Source: Gemmatimonadales bacterium UBA4718
GTDB lineage: Bacteria > Gemmatimonadota > Gemmatimonadetes > Gemmatimonadales > Gemmatimonadaceae
Reading direction: 5' to 3'
Assembly (NCBI GenBank): GCA_002404375.1
Contig: DHJO01000106.1
Location: 4,119-9,349 of the forward strand
DNA: 5,231 bases
Below are positions 1 to 5,231 of the stretch, piece after piece. Below the pieces are notes generated by a model. That model searched no databases, had not been told where the DNA came from, and saw only the letters and a program-made list of their open reading frames with translations. The translations under genes were made by a program, and so were the position numbers. Position 1 is the stretch's first letter; every line of letters starts with the position of its first letter.

Positions 1-1541
1 GACGCGAACGCGCCGCCGATCGTGTAGGCACGTAAAGCATCCTCGACTCCGATCTTCTGCTCGGGCACCCAGCCCCCTGGGTGTTTGTCGTCGAGGGTGC
101 GTCGCGTGACCGCGGCGTAGATCCCTTCAAGCGGAGTTGCGGGCGCGACGAACCAGTCGCTTCCGAACGCCAGCCTCGCGCCCGAATCTCGCAATGACCG
201 GAATGCATAGGTGGTCCTCGCGCGCTCCGGTCCGATCACTTTCTCCGCCCACCGTCCGTCATCAATCGCGTGGTACGGCTGCATGCTCGGTATCACGCCC
301 AATTGTCCGAAGCGGGGGATGTCGGCGGGCGCGATGTGCTGGGCATGCTCGATTCGGAATCGGCGATCGCGCGGACCGTTCTCGCGCTCGACTCTCTCGA
401 AAATGCCGAGTTGAAGGTTGATCGCCCGGTCACCGATTGCGTGGACGATGACGTGCAGCTTCGCCTTGTCGGCGTTGGAAGTCCAGCTGTAGAGATCTTC
501 CGGCGTGTTGACCAGAAGCCCGCTATCGCCGGGGGCATCGGTGAATGGCTGCATCATCGCCGCGGTGTGGGAGCCGAGTGAGCCATCGACGAAGCCCTTT
601 AGCCCACCGATTCGGAGCCAGGAGTCGCCGTGTCCGCGCGCGGTTACCGTGTCGCGCAGTTTCGCCCAAGTGGAGAGCGGCACCGCGGCGTAAATCCGGG
701 TTCGGAGCTTCCCTGCTCTGTGGGCTCGCTCGAACACAGCGAGGTCGGACCAGGTACCCATGTGATCCACTGAGGTGACGCCGCGCTCGCTCACGTAAGT
801 CATCGCGGCATCCAGTGCACGGTCCAGCATTGCCGGTGACGGATCAGGCACTACCGCATCGATCAGATTCTGCGCGTTGTCCTTGAATATTCCGGATGGG
901 TGTCCGGATGCATCGCGCACGATGGTTCCGCCCGCGATGTCGCCGCCGGTCGACGGAACCTTTGCAGCGCGTATTGCCGCACCGTTGGCAAGCGCCATGT
1001 GTCCATCAAGGCGGTTGATCCACACCGGATTGTTCGGTGTGACGGAATCGATCCACGAGCTTTGCGGCAGTTCCCCGCCCCAGTTCTGGTGATCCCAATC
1101 GCCACCCGTTATCCAGGTTCCGGGTTGAACCGTCGCGGCGAAGGCCTTGATGCGCGAGATGAATTCGGCTGGGGTACGCGCGTCCCTCAGCTGGACGGAG
1201 GCCAGGTTCATACCGCCGCTGAGGAAATGCACGTGGGAATCTATGAATCCGGGAGCTACCATCCCGCCGCGCGCGTCGATGATGCGCGTCGACGAGCTGG
1301 CCAGCGCCCGGATATCCGCATTCGACCCGACCGCCGCGATCCGATCGCCGGTGATCGCCACGGCTTCCGACCACGGTTGTGACGGCTCGGCCGTCCAGAC
1401 GATTCCGTTGACGATCGCGATCGTAACCGGCTCTTGCCTCGAAGTCATTGTAGTCCCGCACCCGTAGAGAATTGCTGGGATGATGATAGCCAAGCAGGAG
1501 GTTTTGATCGGGCGGAAGGCCGTGTTACCGCTGAGCTTCAC
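1..1541 (-). CDS. YtcJ-like metal-dependent amidohydrolase, putative lipoprotein (C-terminus cut off by window edge)
   Basis: This is an amidohydrolase of the YtcJ / N-substituted formamide deformylase type (Amidohydro_3 group), which hydrolyses amide-like bonds using active-site metal. The substrate cannot be told from sequence. The frame is open from the GTG at 1541 to the left edge (513 complete codons), so the last part of the C-terminus is missing. Counting from that GTG, visible motifs are the metal-binding HxH in GFIDSHVHF (His103, His105), Lys315 in LKGFVDGSLGS, His363 and His367 in HVIVHAIGDRA, His399 in RIEHAQH and Asp462 in FGSDWF. This is the expected order, with no motif missing. 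The first ATG is at 1448, but the 31 upstream codons encode a basic N-terminus, a hydrophobic core (CLAIIIPAILYG) and a Cys at residue 28 in a lipobox-like LYGC, so I prefer GTG 1541. The Tyr at -2 of the lipobox is unusual and the ribosome site (gagac) is weak. If ATG 1448 is used, the protein would be cytoplasmic. It is transcribed divergently from the GH6 gene. Confidence 0.9.
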   Translation of the reverse strand, partial: MKLSGNTAFRPIKTSCLAIIIPAILYGCGTTMTSRQEPVTIAIVNGIVWTAEPSQPWSEAVAITGDRIAAVGSNADIRALASSSTRIIDARGGMVAPGFIDSHVHFLSGGMNLASVQLRDARTPAEFISRIKAFAATVQPGTWITGGDWDHQNWGGELPQSSWIDSVTPNNPVWINRLDGHMALANGAAIRAAKVPSTGGDIAGGTIVRDASGHPSGIFKDNAQNLIDAVVPDPSPAMLDRALDAAMTYVSERGVTSVDHMGTWSDLAVFERAHRAGKLRTRIYAAVPLSTWAKLRDTVTARGHGDSWLRIGGLKGFVDGSLGSHTAAMMQPFTDAPGDSGLLVNTPEDLYSWTSNADKAKLHVIVHAIGDRAINLQLGIFERVERENGPRDRRFRIEHAQHIAPADIPRFGQLGVIPSMQPYHAIDDGRWAEKVIGPERARTTYAFRSLRDSGARLAFGSDWFVAPATPLEGIYAAVTRRTLDDKHPGGWVPEQKIGVEDALRAYTIGGAFA

Positions 1542-1581
1542 ATCCGTCTCTAGGGAGCAGGCGCCACGCCATCCGACGGGA

Positions 1582-1599
1582 GCCTGATGCAAGTCAGGC
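1582..1599. repeat. Short inverted repeat (GCCTGA / TCAGGC) with GCAA loop
   Basis: Perfect 6-bp arms at 1582-1587 and 1594-1599 flank TGCAAG. In plus-strand RNA a U-G pair would close a GCAA (GNRA-type) tetraloop. It lies about 55 bp before the GH6 start and about 40 bp before the amidohydrolase start. It could be an operator or a leader hairpin, but an 18-bp element this short can occur by chance. Confidence 0.3.
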
Positions 1600-1642
1600 C
1601 GCGCAGAACGCGCTGTTCGCATCGTGCCGATCCCCCATCCAA

Positions 1643-1647
1643 AAGAG
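1643..1647 (+). promoter_or_regulatory. Ribosome binding site deciding the GH6 start
   Basis: AAGAG lies 6 nt before GTG 1654, whereas the alternative in-frame GTG at 1624 has no purine-rich stretch at the right distance. Starting at 1654 also leaves a compact lipoprotein signal with Lys at residue 4. This supports GTG 1654 as the start. Confidence 0.55.
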
Positions 1648-1653
1648 AATTGC

Positions 1654-2703
1654 GTGGCTGGAAAAAACCTGCTAATTGCTGCAGCGTTCGTCGTACTGGC
1701 GGCGTGCTCCGAGAACCCAATTTCACCGGACCCAACCGTCGGCGCAGGGTCCAAGAACGGCGGCACTCCGACGGATCCCGCAGCTTTCCCTGATCCCATG
1801 CCCCCAGCACCTCCGCTTTCTGTCGGCGGAAACCCGATCTCCGGCGCAACGTTCTGGGTGAACCCGAACTCGAGCGCAAAGCTCCAGGCTGACGCATGGC
1901 GCGTAAGCCGTCCCGCTGATGCGGCACAAATGGACAAGATCGCGCGCAATTCACAGGCTCAGTGGATGGACGGGGGAACCGTAGACGTTTTCACCGCCGT
2001 AAACAATGCGGTAACCACCGCGGCGGCGGTAGGCGCCGCACCGGTCCTCGTTGCCTACAACATTCCGCAGCGTGACTGCGGCGGACTCTCGTCTGGCGGC
2101 ACGACAATCAACGGCTACAAGGGCTGGATCGCGGCGTTCGCCAACGGACTCGCCGGACGCAAGGCAATCGTGATCCTCGAGCCCGATGCGCTGACACAGA
2201 TGGACTGTCTGTCGGCCGCGGACCAGACGATGCGCGTCGATCTCATTCAGTACGCCCTCGCCGTCCTCAAGACGCAGGCTAACGTTGCCGTTTATCTCGA
2301 CGGAGGCAACTCCTCGTGGAAGTCGGCCGGGGACCAGGCGAACAGGCTGACGCGCGCGAATGTCGCGGGTGCCGATGGGTTCGTCCTGAACGTGTCCAAT
2401 TTCCAGCTCACGTCGAACAGCATTGCCTACGGCAAGGCGGTTTCCAACCTGATCGGAGGCAAGCATTTCGTCATCGACACGAGCCGGAATGGACTGGGAC
2501 CGACCGCGGACAACCAGTGGTGCAATCCAGCTGGGCGCGCGCTCGGCAGTCCCAATACCACCGTCACCGACGATTCCCGCGTGGACGCCTACCTGTGGAT
2601 CAAGCCACCGGGGGAATCGGACGGATCCTGCAACGGAGCGCCGATAGCTGGCCTCTGGTGGGCGGATTACGCGCTCGGACTCGCGGAGCGGAGCTCGCTG
2701 TAG
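1654..2703 (+). CDS. Glycoside hydrolase family 6 cellulase, lipoprotein
   Basis: This is a 349-residue GH6 enzyme, the inverting family of endoglucanases and cellobiohydrolases that cut beta-1,4-glucan. From GTG 1654 the order is: a lipoprotein signal ending in LAAC (lipid-accepting Cys18, then Ser, which favours the outer membrane by the E. coli rule); a Pro/Gly/Ser-rich linker to about residue 58; and a single catalytic domain to the end. Key family motifs are intact: YNIPQRDCGG (Asp141, matching Asp79 of Thermobifida Cel6A / Asp175 of Trichoderma Cel6A), ILEPDAL (Asp178, the general acid), DTSRNG, WCNPAGRALG, and WIKPPGESDG (Lys317, Glu321, Asp323 at the place of the proposed base). No carbohydrate-binding module is seen. 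Endo- versus exo-action depends on loops over the active site and cannot be called here. It faces the DUF3131 gene tail to tail. An in-frame GTG at 1624 would add ten residues but has no ribosome site. Confidence 0.95.
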   Translation: MAGKNLLIAAAFVVLAACSENPISPDPTVGAGSKNGGTPTDPAAFPDPMPPAPPLSVGGNPISGATFWVNPNSSAKLQADAWRVSRPADAAQMDKIARNSQAQWMDGGTVDVFTAVNNAVTTAAAVGAAPVLVAYNIPQRDCGGLSSGGTTINGYKGWIAAFANGLAGRKAIVILEPDALTQMDCLSAADQTMRVDLIQYALAVLKTQANVAVYLDGGNSSWKSAGDQANRLTRANVAGADGFVLNVSNFQLTSNSIAYGKAVSNLIGGKHFVIDTSRNGLGPTADNQWCNPAGRALGSPNTTVTDDSRVDAYLWIKPPGESDGSCNGAPIAGLWWADYALGLAERSSL

Positions 2704-2710
2704 AGCGTCG

Positions 2711-4039
2711 TCAGTCCAGGCGAGTCGCGAGGAATGGATGTCCGCGGAGATTGTAGACAGCCGCCTCGAGGATCAGTGCCGCGGTATTAAGGCTCGCGTC
2801 TCCCGTAGGCCGTAGACTGCCCTCGTACACGCCAGCTCCCCAGCCGCGACCCGGAAGGGCGGAACCCTGTACAGCCTGCAACACCGCTAGCGTGTAAGGC
2901 GACGGAAGGAGAGCGTGCCAGGCAAAGGCCGCTTTCGAGCTTATCCAGCGTGGACTCTCTACGAAGGGGCCGCCGATCGGACCGTCAACGGCAAACGAAC
3001 GCCCCTGACGGTACACGTCGTAGTAATAGAAGTAGTAAGGCGGATCGGGCAGCGCATCTTCGCTCACCATCGTGAGGATTCCGGTCGCTTTGTACCGCGC
3101 TTCCTGCGCCGCCAGAACCCGCCACGCCTGCTGCCTCAGCTCGGGCGAGTACCAACCGGTCTCCATTCCCATCATTATGTATGGCTCACTGGTGATTCTC
3201 TCGTCCCCGCGCTTGTCCGCGACTATTGAGACGCCGAGCACGCTCGCCGGCAGCGCGTTCAGCCGCGCGTCGAGCGCATTCTCGGCGCGATGTCCCCAGA
3301 GAGCCAGGCCGGCGGCGGTGTACTGCTCATAACCGATTCGGCCTTCCTGATACGAGTGCATCTCACCAGTCGCTGGGCTGAGCTCCTCGCTCTGAAGGTA
3401 TCCGTCCTTGATTAGTCGCGACATGTCCAGCCGCTTGACGATGTTCGTTGCCTGAGTCGCGAACTGCGGCTGATTTACGGCGAGAATCCGCAGCCACGTA
3501 AGCAGGCGCCCTATATCGGTGACCGACCAGCCGTACCCGCGCGATGAGAGGCGCTGTTTCCGGTCGATCATCTTCCCTGTTTTCGAATCGTAGGACCTGT
3601 TGAAGGCAGCGTTATCGAACAGATCTGCCGAAGCGAGAGTGTTGAGTGCGCGCTGGATTCGTTGATTATAGATCGCGTCGCTGATGAAGCCGAGCTCGTG
3701 CGCCGAATGCGTCGCTGCGAGTGTGCTGGCAATGTCCCACAGCGTCACGTACTGATAGGTATCGTGCGCGCGGGAAAGACCCGTCGCGGGTTGGTAGTTC
3801 CGGTCCACGAAGGCCCACGCGATTCGCGCGGCGTTGAGAAAGAGCTGCCTCTCATCCACGACGTTGACCCCAACAGGACTCGTCAGTACTGTCCCGTTCG
3901 GTGGTGGGGCTGGGCGCGTGGGGGTCGGTTTGGGGCGGGAGGGGTTCTTCTTCGTCCGGCTCTGGGCCTCGACATTGGCGGCGGAAACCGCCAGAACCGC
4001 GAGTATCGCCAAGGAGCAAAGACGTGTGTTCAATCGCAT
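2711..4039 (-). CDS. DUF3131 domain protein, secreted
   Basis: This 442-residue exported protein matches DUF3131, a family without an established function. Residues 1-26 form a Sec signal peptide with a hydrophobic core and likely cleavage after VEA, before Gln26. A Lys/Pro-rich linker (about 28-48) follows. The DUF3131 domain fills about residues 65-442. The motifs I recognise are NYQPATGL (81-88), TLWDIAS (99-105), GWSVTDIGRLLTWLRIL (170-186), YQEGRIGYEQY (230-240), EPYIMMGMETGW (285-296), GILTMVSEDALPDPPYYF (320-337) and a C-terminal stretch with WGAGVYEG and NTAALILEA. The helix-rich pattern and conserved Trp, Asp, Glu and Tyr recall alpha/alpha-barrel carbohydrate enzymes, which is inference. 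Candidate acidic active-site residues are Asp102, Glu232, Glu285 and Glu327. No clear Shine-Dalgarno site precedes the ATG. Placement beside a GH6 cellulase and a possible BcsS-like barrel suggests a role in beta-glucan handling at the envelope. Confidence 0.93.
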   Translation of the reverse strand: MRLNTRLCSLAILAVLAVSAANVEAQSRTKKNPSRPKPTPTRPAPPPNGTVLTSPVGVNVVDERQLFLNAARIAWAFVDRNYQPATGLSRAHDTYQYVTLWDIASTLAATHSAHELGFISDAIYNQRIQRALNTLASADLFDNAAFNRSYDSKTGKMIDRKQRLSSRGYGWSVTDIGRLLTWLRILAVNQPQFATQATNIVKRLDMSRLIKDGYLQSEELSPATGEMHSYQEGRIGYEQYTAAGLALWGHRAENALDARLNALPASVLGVSIVADKRGDERITSEPYIMMGMETGWYSPELRQQAWRVLAAQEARYKATGILTMVSEDALPDPPYYFYYYDVYRQGRSFAVDGPIGGPFVESPRWISSKAAFAWHALLPSPYTLAVLQAVQGSALPGRGWGAGVYEGSLRPTGDASLNTAALILEAAVYNLRGHPFLATRLD

Positions 4040-4076
4040 TTGGTTAACGGCTGGAATGAGGAATCGAACGCGGGCG

Positions 4077-4082
4077 ATTTTA
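4077..4082 (-). promoter_or_regulatory. Candidate -10 box for the DUF3131 gene
   Basis: On the minus strand this reads TAAAAT (5 of 6 against TATAAT) and is preceded closely by TGCA, a partial extended -10. It would put the transcript start about 30 nt before ATG 4039. No good -35 lies 17 bp upstream, so this is tentative. Confidence 0.25.
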
Positions 4083-4244
4083 TGCAGGAACTCTGCCGCC
4101 TGCCTAGGTCCTTGCGGGACTTGGGTTTCCGCGTCAAAGTGGCGTGAGTCCGTTCAAACGCAAGGCGGTAGTTTCGTCGTGCGGGGGTACGAATCTGGCA
4201 TAGCAAGCTCCCACTCATGAGCAGCAGGGGTCCACTCCGGATGA

Positions 4245-4259
4245 CGAGAATAATTCTCG
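4245..4259. promoter_or_regulatory. Perfect 15-bp palindrome, possible operator
   Basis: CGAGAAT and ATTCTCG are perfect 7-bp arms around a single A. The element sits 50 bp before ATG 4310 and includes AATAAT (4249-4254), one mismatch from a -10 consensus. A dimeric regulator binding here could block the promoter. No regulator gene is in the window, and no second copy was noticed. Confidence 0.35.
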
Positions 4260-4298
4260 AGCGCGCTCCAGCATTGGTGAGCGGAAAGACCTACAACT

Positions 4299-4303
4299 GA
4301 GAG
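4299..4303 (+). promoter_or_regulatory. Ribosome binding site of the outer-membrane barrel gene
   Basis: GAGAG lies 6 nt before ATG 4310, a good distance, and supports this start over any downstream ATG, since it retains the whole signal peptide. Confidence 0.6.
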
Positions 4304-4309
4304 ACGAAA

Positions 4310-5065
4310 ATGAAACTGAACAGACATCGGAATACGGTTCTCGCGCTGGCAGCGTTTGCGGGGCTGACGGTGATCGGACGCACGGCGGATGCACAGATGC
4401 CGCCACTACACCCGACCTTCTACGGATCAGCTGAAGCTGATACACGGAACACCCAGTTCTACCTCCTCGGCATGTATGTCGGGATGGGTGGGCTCGGGTG
4501 GTCCCCGTTCTTCAACGTCAACGGGTACCTTCTCGACTACAAGGTTGGCAACACAAAGCAGAATTTGAGCGCGATTTCACCCTCGGTCGGGCTGGCGTAC
4601 GCGGGCCGCACGACTGGCGTATCGTTTGGTGTTGGGTATGCCTGGGTTCACAACCCCGTCATTACGGTGCCCGGCGCTGAAGGCGGTACCAGTAACGGAG
4701 TGACGGCAAACTTTGGAGCGTATGACAACGGATCCGGCCGCCGCCCGCTGCACACTCAACTGCTCTCCAACTATAACTTCGGCAGCCGATACCTCTGGGC
4801 TCGCGGCCGTGCATCGGTCCCATTTGGATACTCTGTGGTACATCCCGCACGGATCGGCCTCGAGGTCGTCGGACAAGGCGGTGGCAAGAACGGGATAACC
4901 AGCAACTCATTCCAGGTTGGCCCAACACTCGAGTACGCCTGGACTCCGAACTTCCGCACCACCGGCGTCATCGGTTACAAGAATGTAGGCGGGAGCTTCT
5001 TCGGAGCCTCGTCACCTCGGGAATCGGCGGCTTACTTCAAGCTCGAGTTCTCATTCTCTCCGTGA
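4310..5065 (+). CDS. Outer-membrane beta-barrel protein, possibly BcsS-like
   Basis: This is a 251-residue exported protein. Residues 1-28 form a Sec signal peptide (basic start MKLNRHR, hydrophobic core, cleavage after ADA before Gln29). The rest has no hydrophobic helix but shows alternating short strands rich in Gly, Tyr, Phe and Trp, as in outer-membrane barrels: around 49-58, 64-76, 89-98, 102-113, 149-155, 160-173, 180-188, 200-210, 215-224 and 240-249. The C-terminus ends FSFSP, so an aromatic residue is near but not at the last position. The segment YLWARGRASVPFG, followed by a Gly-Leu-Glu strand, a Gly-rich turn and FQVGPTLEY, resembles the C-terminal half of BcsS proteins found with some cellulose synthase clusters. 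That match is from memory and is moderate at best. A generic barrel or porin-like protein is the alternative. The gene ends 22 bp before a strong terminator and is probably monocistronic. Confidence 0.85.
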   Translation: MKLNRHRNTVLALAAFAGLTVIGRTADAQMPPLHPTFYGSAEADTRNTQFYLLGMYVGMGGLGWSPFFNVNGYLLDYKVGNTKQNLSAISPSVGLAYAGRTTGVSFGVGYAWVHNPVITVPGAEGGTSNGVTANFGAYDNGSGRRPLHTQLLSNYNFGSRYLWARGRASVPFGYSVVHPARIGLEVVGQGGGKNGITSNSFQVGPTLEYAWTPNFRTTGVIGYKNVGGSFFGASSPRESAAYFKLEFSFSP

Positions 5066-5087
5066 TTCTCGAACTGACGTGAAACCG

Positions 5088-5118
5088 AAAACCCCCGGAA
5101 ATCTTCCGGGGGTTTTTT
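5088..5118. terminator. Strong rho-independent terminator, two-way
   Basis: A perfect stem pairs 5088-5100 with 5104-5116 (core ACCCCCGGAA / TTCCGGGGGT) around a 3-nt loop ATC, followed by a T-run at 5113-5118. It stops the outer-membrane barrel transcript. On the minus strand the same stem ends in UUUU then CGGUUU, so it can also stop the convergent acetyltransferase gene. Confidence 0.92.
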
Positions 5119-5231
5119 ATTGGCTGGCCGGCCGTCGAACGAGAAGGGTCTCGAGGCGGGCTTTGACCTCCGGCCACTCTTCGTCGAGGACGCTGTAGAA
5201 GACCGTATCCCGATAGCGCCCGGTCCACATC
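5117..5231 (-). CDS. GNAT-family N-acetyltransferase, C-terminal end only
   Basis: This frame enters from the right edge and ends at TAA 5117-5119, giving 37 complete codons after one partial base. The segment GRYRDTVFYSVLDEEWPEVK is typical of the end of RimJ/RimL-like GNAT acetyltransferases, which move an acetyl group from acetyl-CoA to an amine, where (R)DT-x-x-Y-S-(I/V/L)-L-x-x-EWP is followed by a short helix (VKARLETLL). The acetyl-CoA-binding core and the start lie outside the window, so the substrate is unknown. A Met codon at 5228-5230 is probably internal. The stop codon lies in the T-run of the neighbouring terminator. The overlapping frame that reads MDRALSG on the same strand has no such similarity. 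Confidence 0.75.
   Translation of the reverse strand, partial: MWTGRYRDTVFYSVLDEEWPEVKARLETLLVRRPASQ

Larger units (their letters stand above)
1542..1653. promoter_or_regulatory. Divergent intergenic region between amidohydrolase and GH6 genes
   Basis: This 112-bp gap separates two divergent start codons and must hold both promoters, or their downstream parts, unless transcription comes from further away. I find no convincing -35/-10 pair on either strand. The only structure I see is a short inverted repeat, listed separately. The assignment rests on gene layout. Confidence 0.4.
4040..4309. promoter_or_regulatory. Divergent intergenic region between DUF3131 and outer-membrane barrel genes
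   Basis: These 270 bp separate two divergent starts and should carry both promoters. I see no convincing gene in it: reading frames crossing it on either strand lack a good ribosome site and a recognisable product. It holds a candidate -10 box for the minus-strand gene, a perfect palindrome near the plus-strand gene and a ribosome site, each listed separately. Confidence 0.5.

Noticed and set aside
900..1382. 160-codon plus-strand reading frame
   Set aside because: Antisense to the amidohydrolase; no recognisable domain and no good ribosome site.
1006..1461. 151-codon minus-strand reading frame starting MRDYND
   Set aside because: Arg-rich shadow in another frame of the amidohydrolase, whose own frame carries all the family motifs.
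1624..1653. GTG at 1624 as the GH6 start
   Set aside because: No ribosome site, and it would put ten extra residues with an additional Cys before an otherwise standard lipoprotein signal beginning at GTG 1654.
1550..1954. 134-codon minus-strand reading frame across the GH6 5' end
   Set aside because: Arg-rich, overlaps the GH6 signal and linker, is in a different frame from the amidohydrolase extension, and has no recognised similarity.
1951..2466. 171-codon minus-strand reading frame
   Set aside because: Antisense to the GH6 catalytic domain; composition typical of a high-GC shadow frame.
4132..4137. TTGACG on the minus strand as a -35 box for the DUF3131 gene
   Set aside because: No -10-like hexamer at 16-18 bp; the TAAAAT box is much too far downstream (about 49 bp).
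3662..4147. 161-codon plus-strand reading frame crossing the DUF3131 start
   Set aside because: Antisense to the DUF3131 signal region and N-terminus, with no domain or start signal.

Overview
The window is a 5.2 kb stretch of high-GC chromosomal DNA from a Gram-negative, probably environmental, bacterium. Three features suggest a diderm: two encoded lipoprotein signals, a Sec-exported beta-barrel protein, and signal peptides ending in A-x-A-Q. That style is common in Gemmatimonadota and related soil phyla, but the sequence alone does not prove the phylum. I see no mobile element, CRISPR array, tRNA or rRNA.

The layout is five genes on strictly alternating strands: a 3'-truncated YtcJ-like amidohydrolase (minus, 1-1541); a lipoprotein cellulase of glycoside hydrolase family 6 (plus, 1654-2703); a secreted DUF3131 protein (minus, 2711-4039); a small outer-membrane beta-barrel resembling the cellulose-biosynthesis protein BcsS (plus, 4310-5065); and the C-terminal end of a GNAT acetyltransferase (minus, 5117-5231). 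Two divergent intergenic regions (1542-1653 and 4040-4309) must carry the promoters. The two convergent junctions are a 7-bp gap with no obvious terminator (2704-2710) and a strong, two-way rho-independent terminator (5088-5118).

The middle three genes are the interesting part. A surface-tethered GH6 cellulase, a periplasmic or secreted DUF3131 protein (probable alpha/alpha-barrel, unknown activity) and a possible BcsS-like outer-membrane barrel all suit handling of cellulose or another beta-glucan at the cell envelope. No cellulose synthase is visible here, so whether this is breakdown of external cellulose or trimming of a self-made exopolysaccharide cannot be decided. The amidohydrolase and GNAT flanks look like unrelated housekeeping or accessory functions.

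Two start sites are worth correcting. The amidohydrolase has an in-frame GTG start 93 bp upstream of its first ATG that adds a lipoprotein signal. The GH6 gene most likely starts at GTG 1654 rather than GTG 1624.
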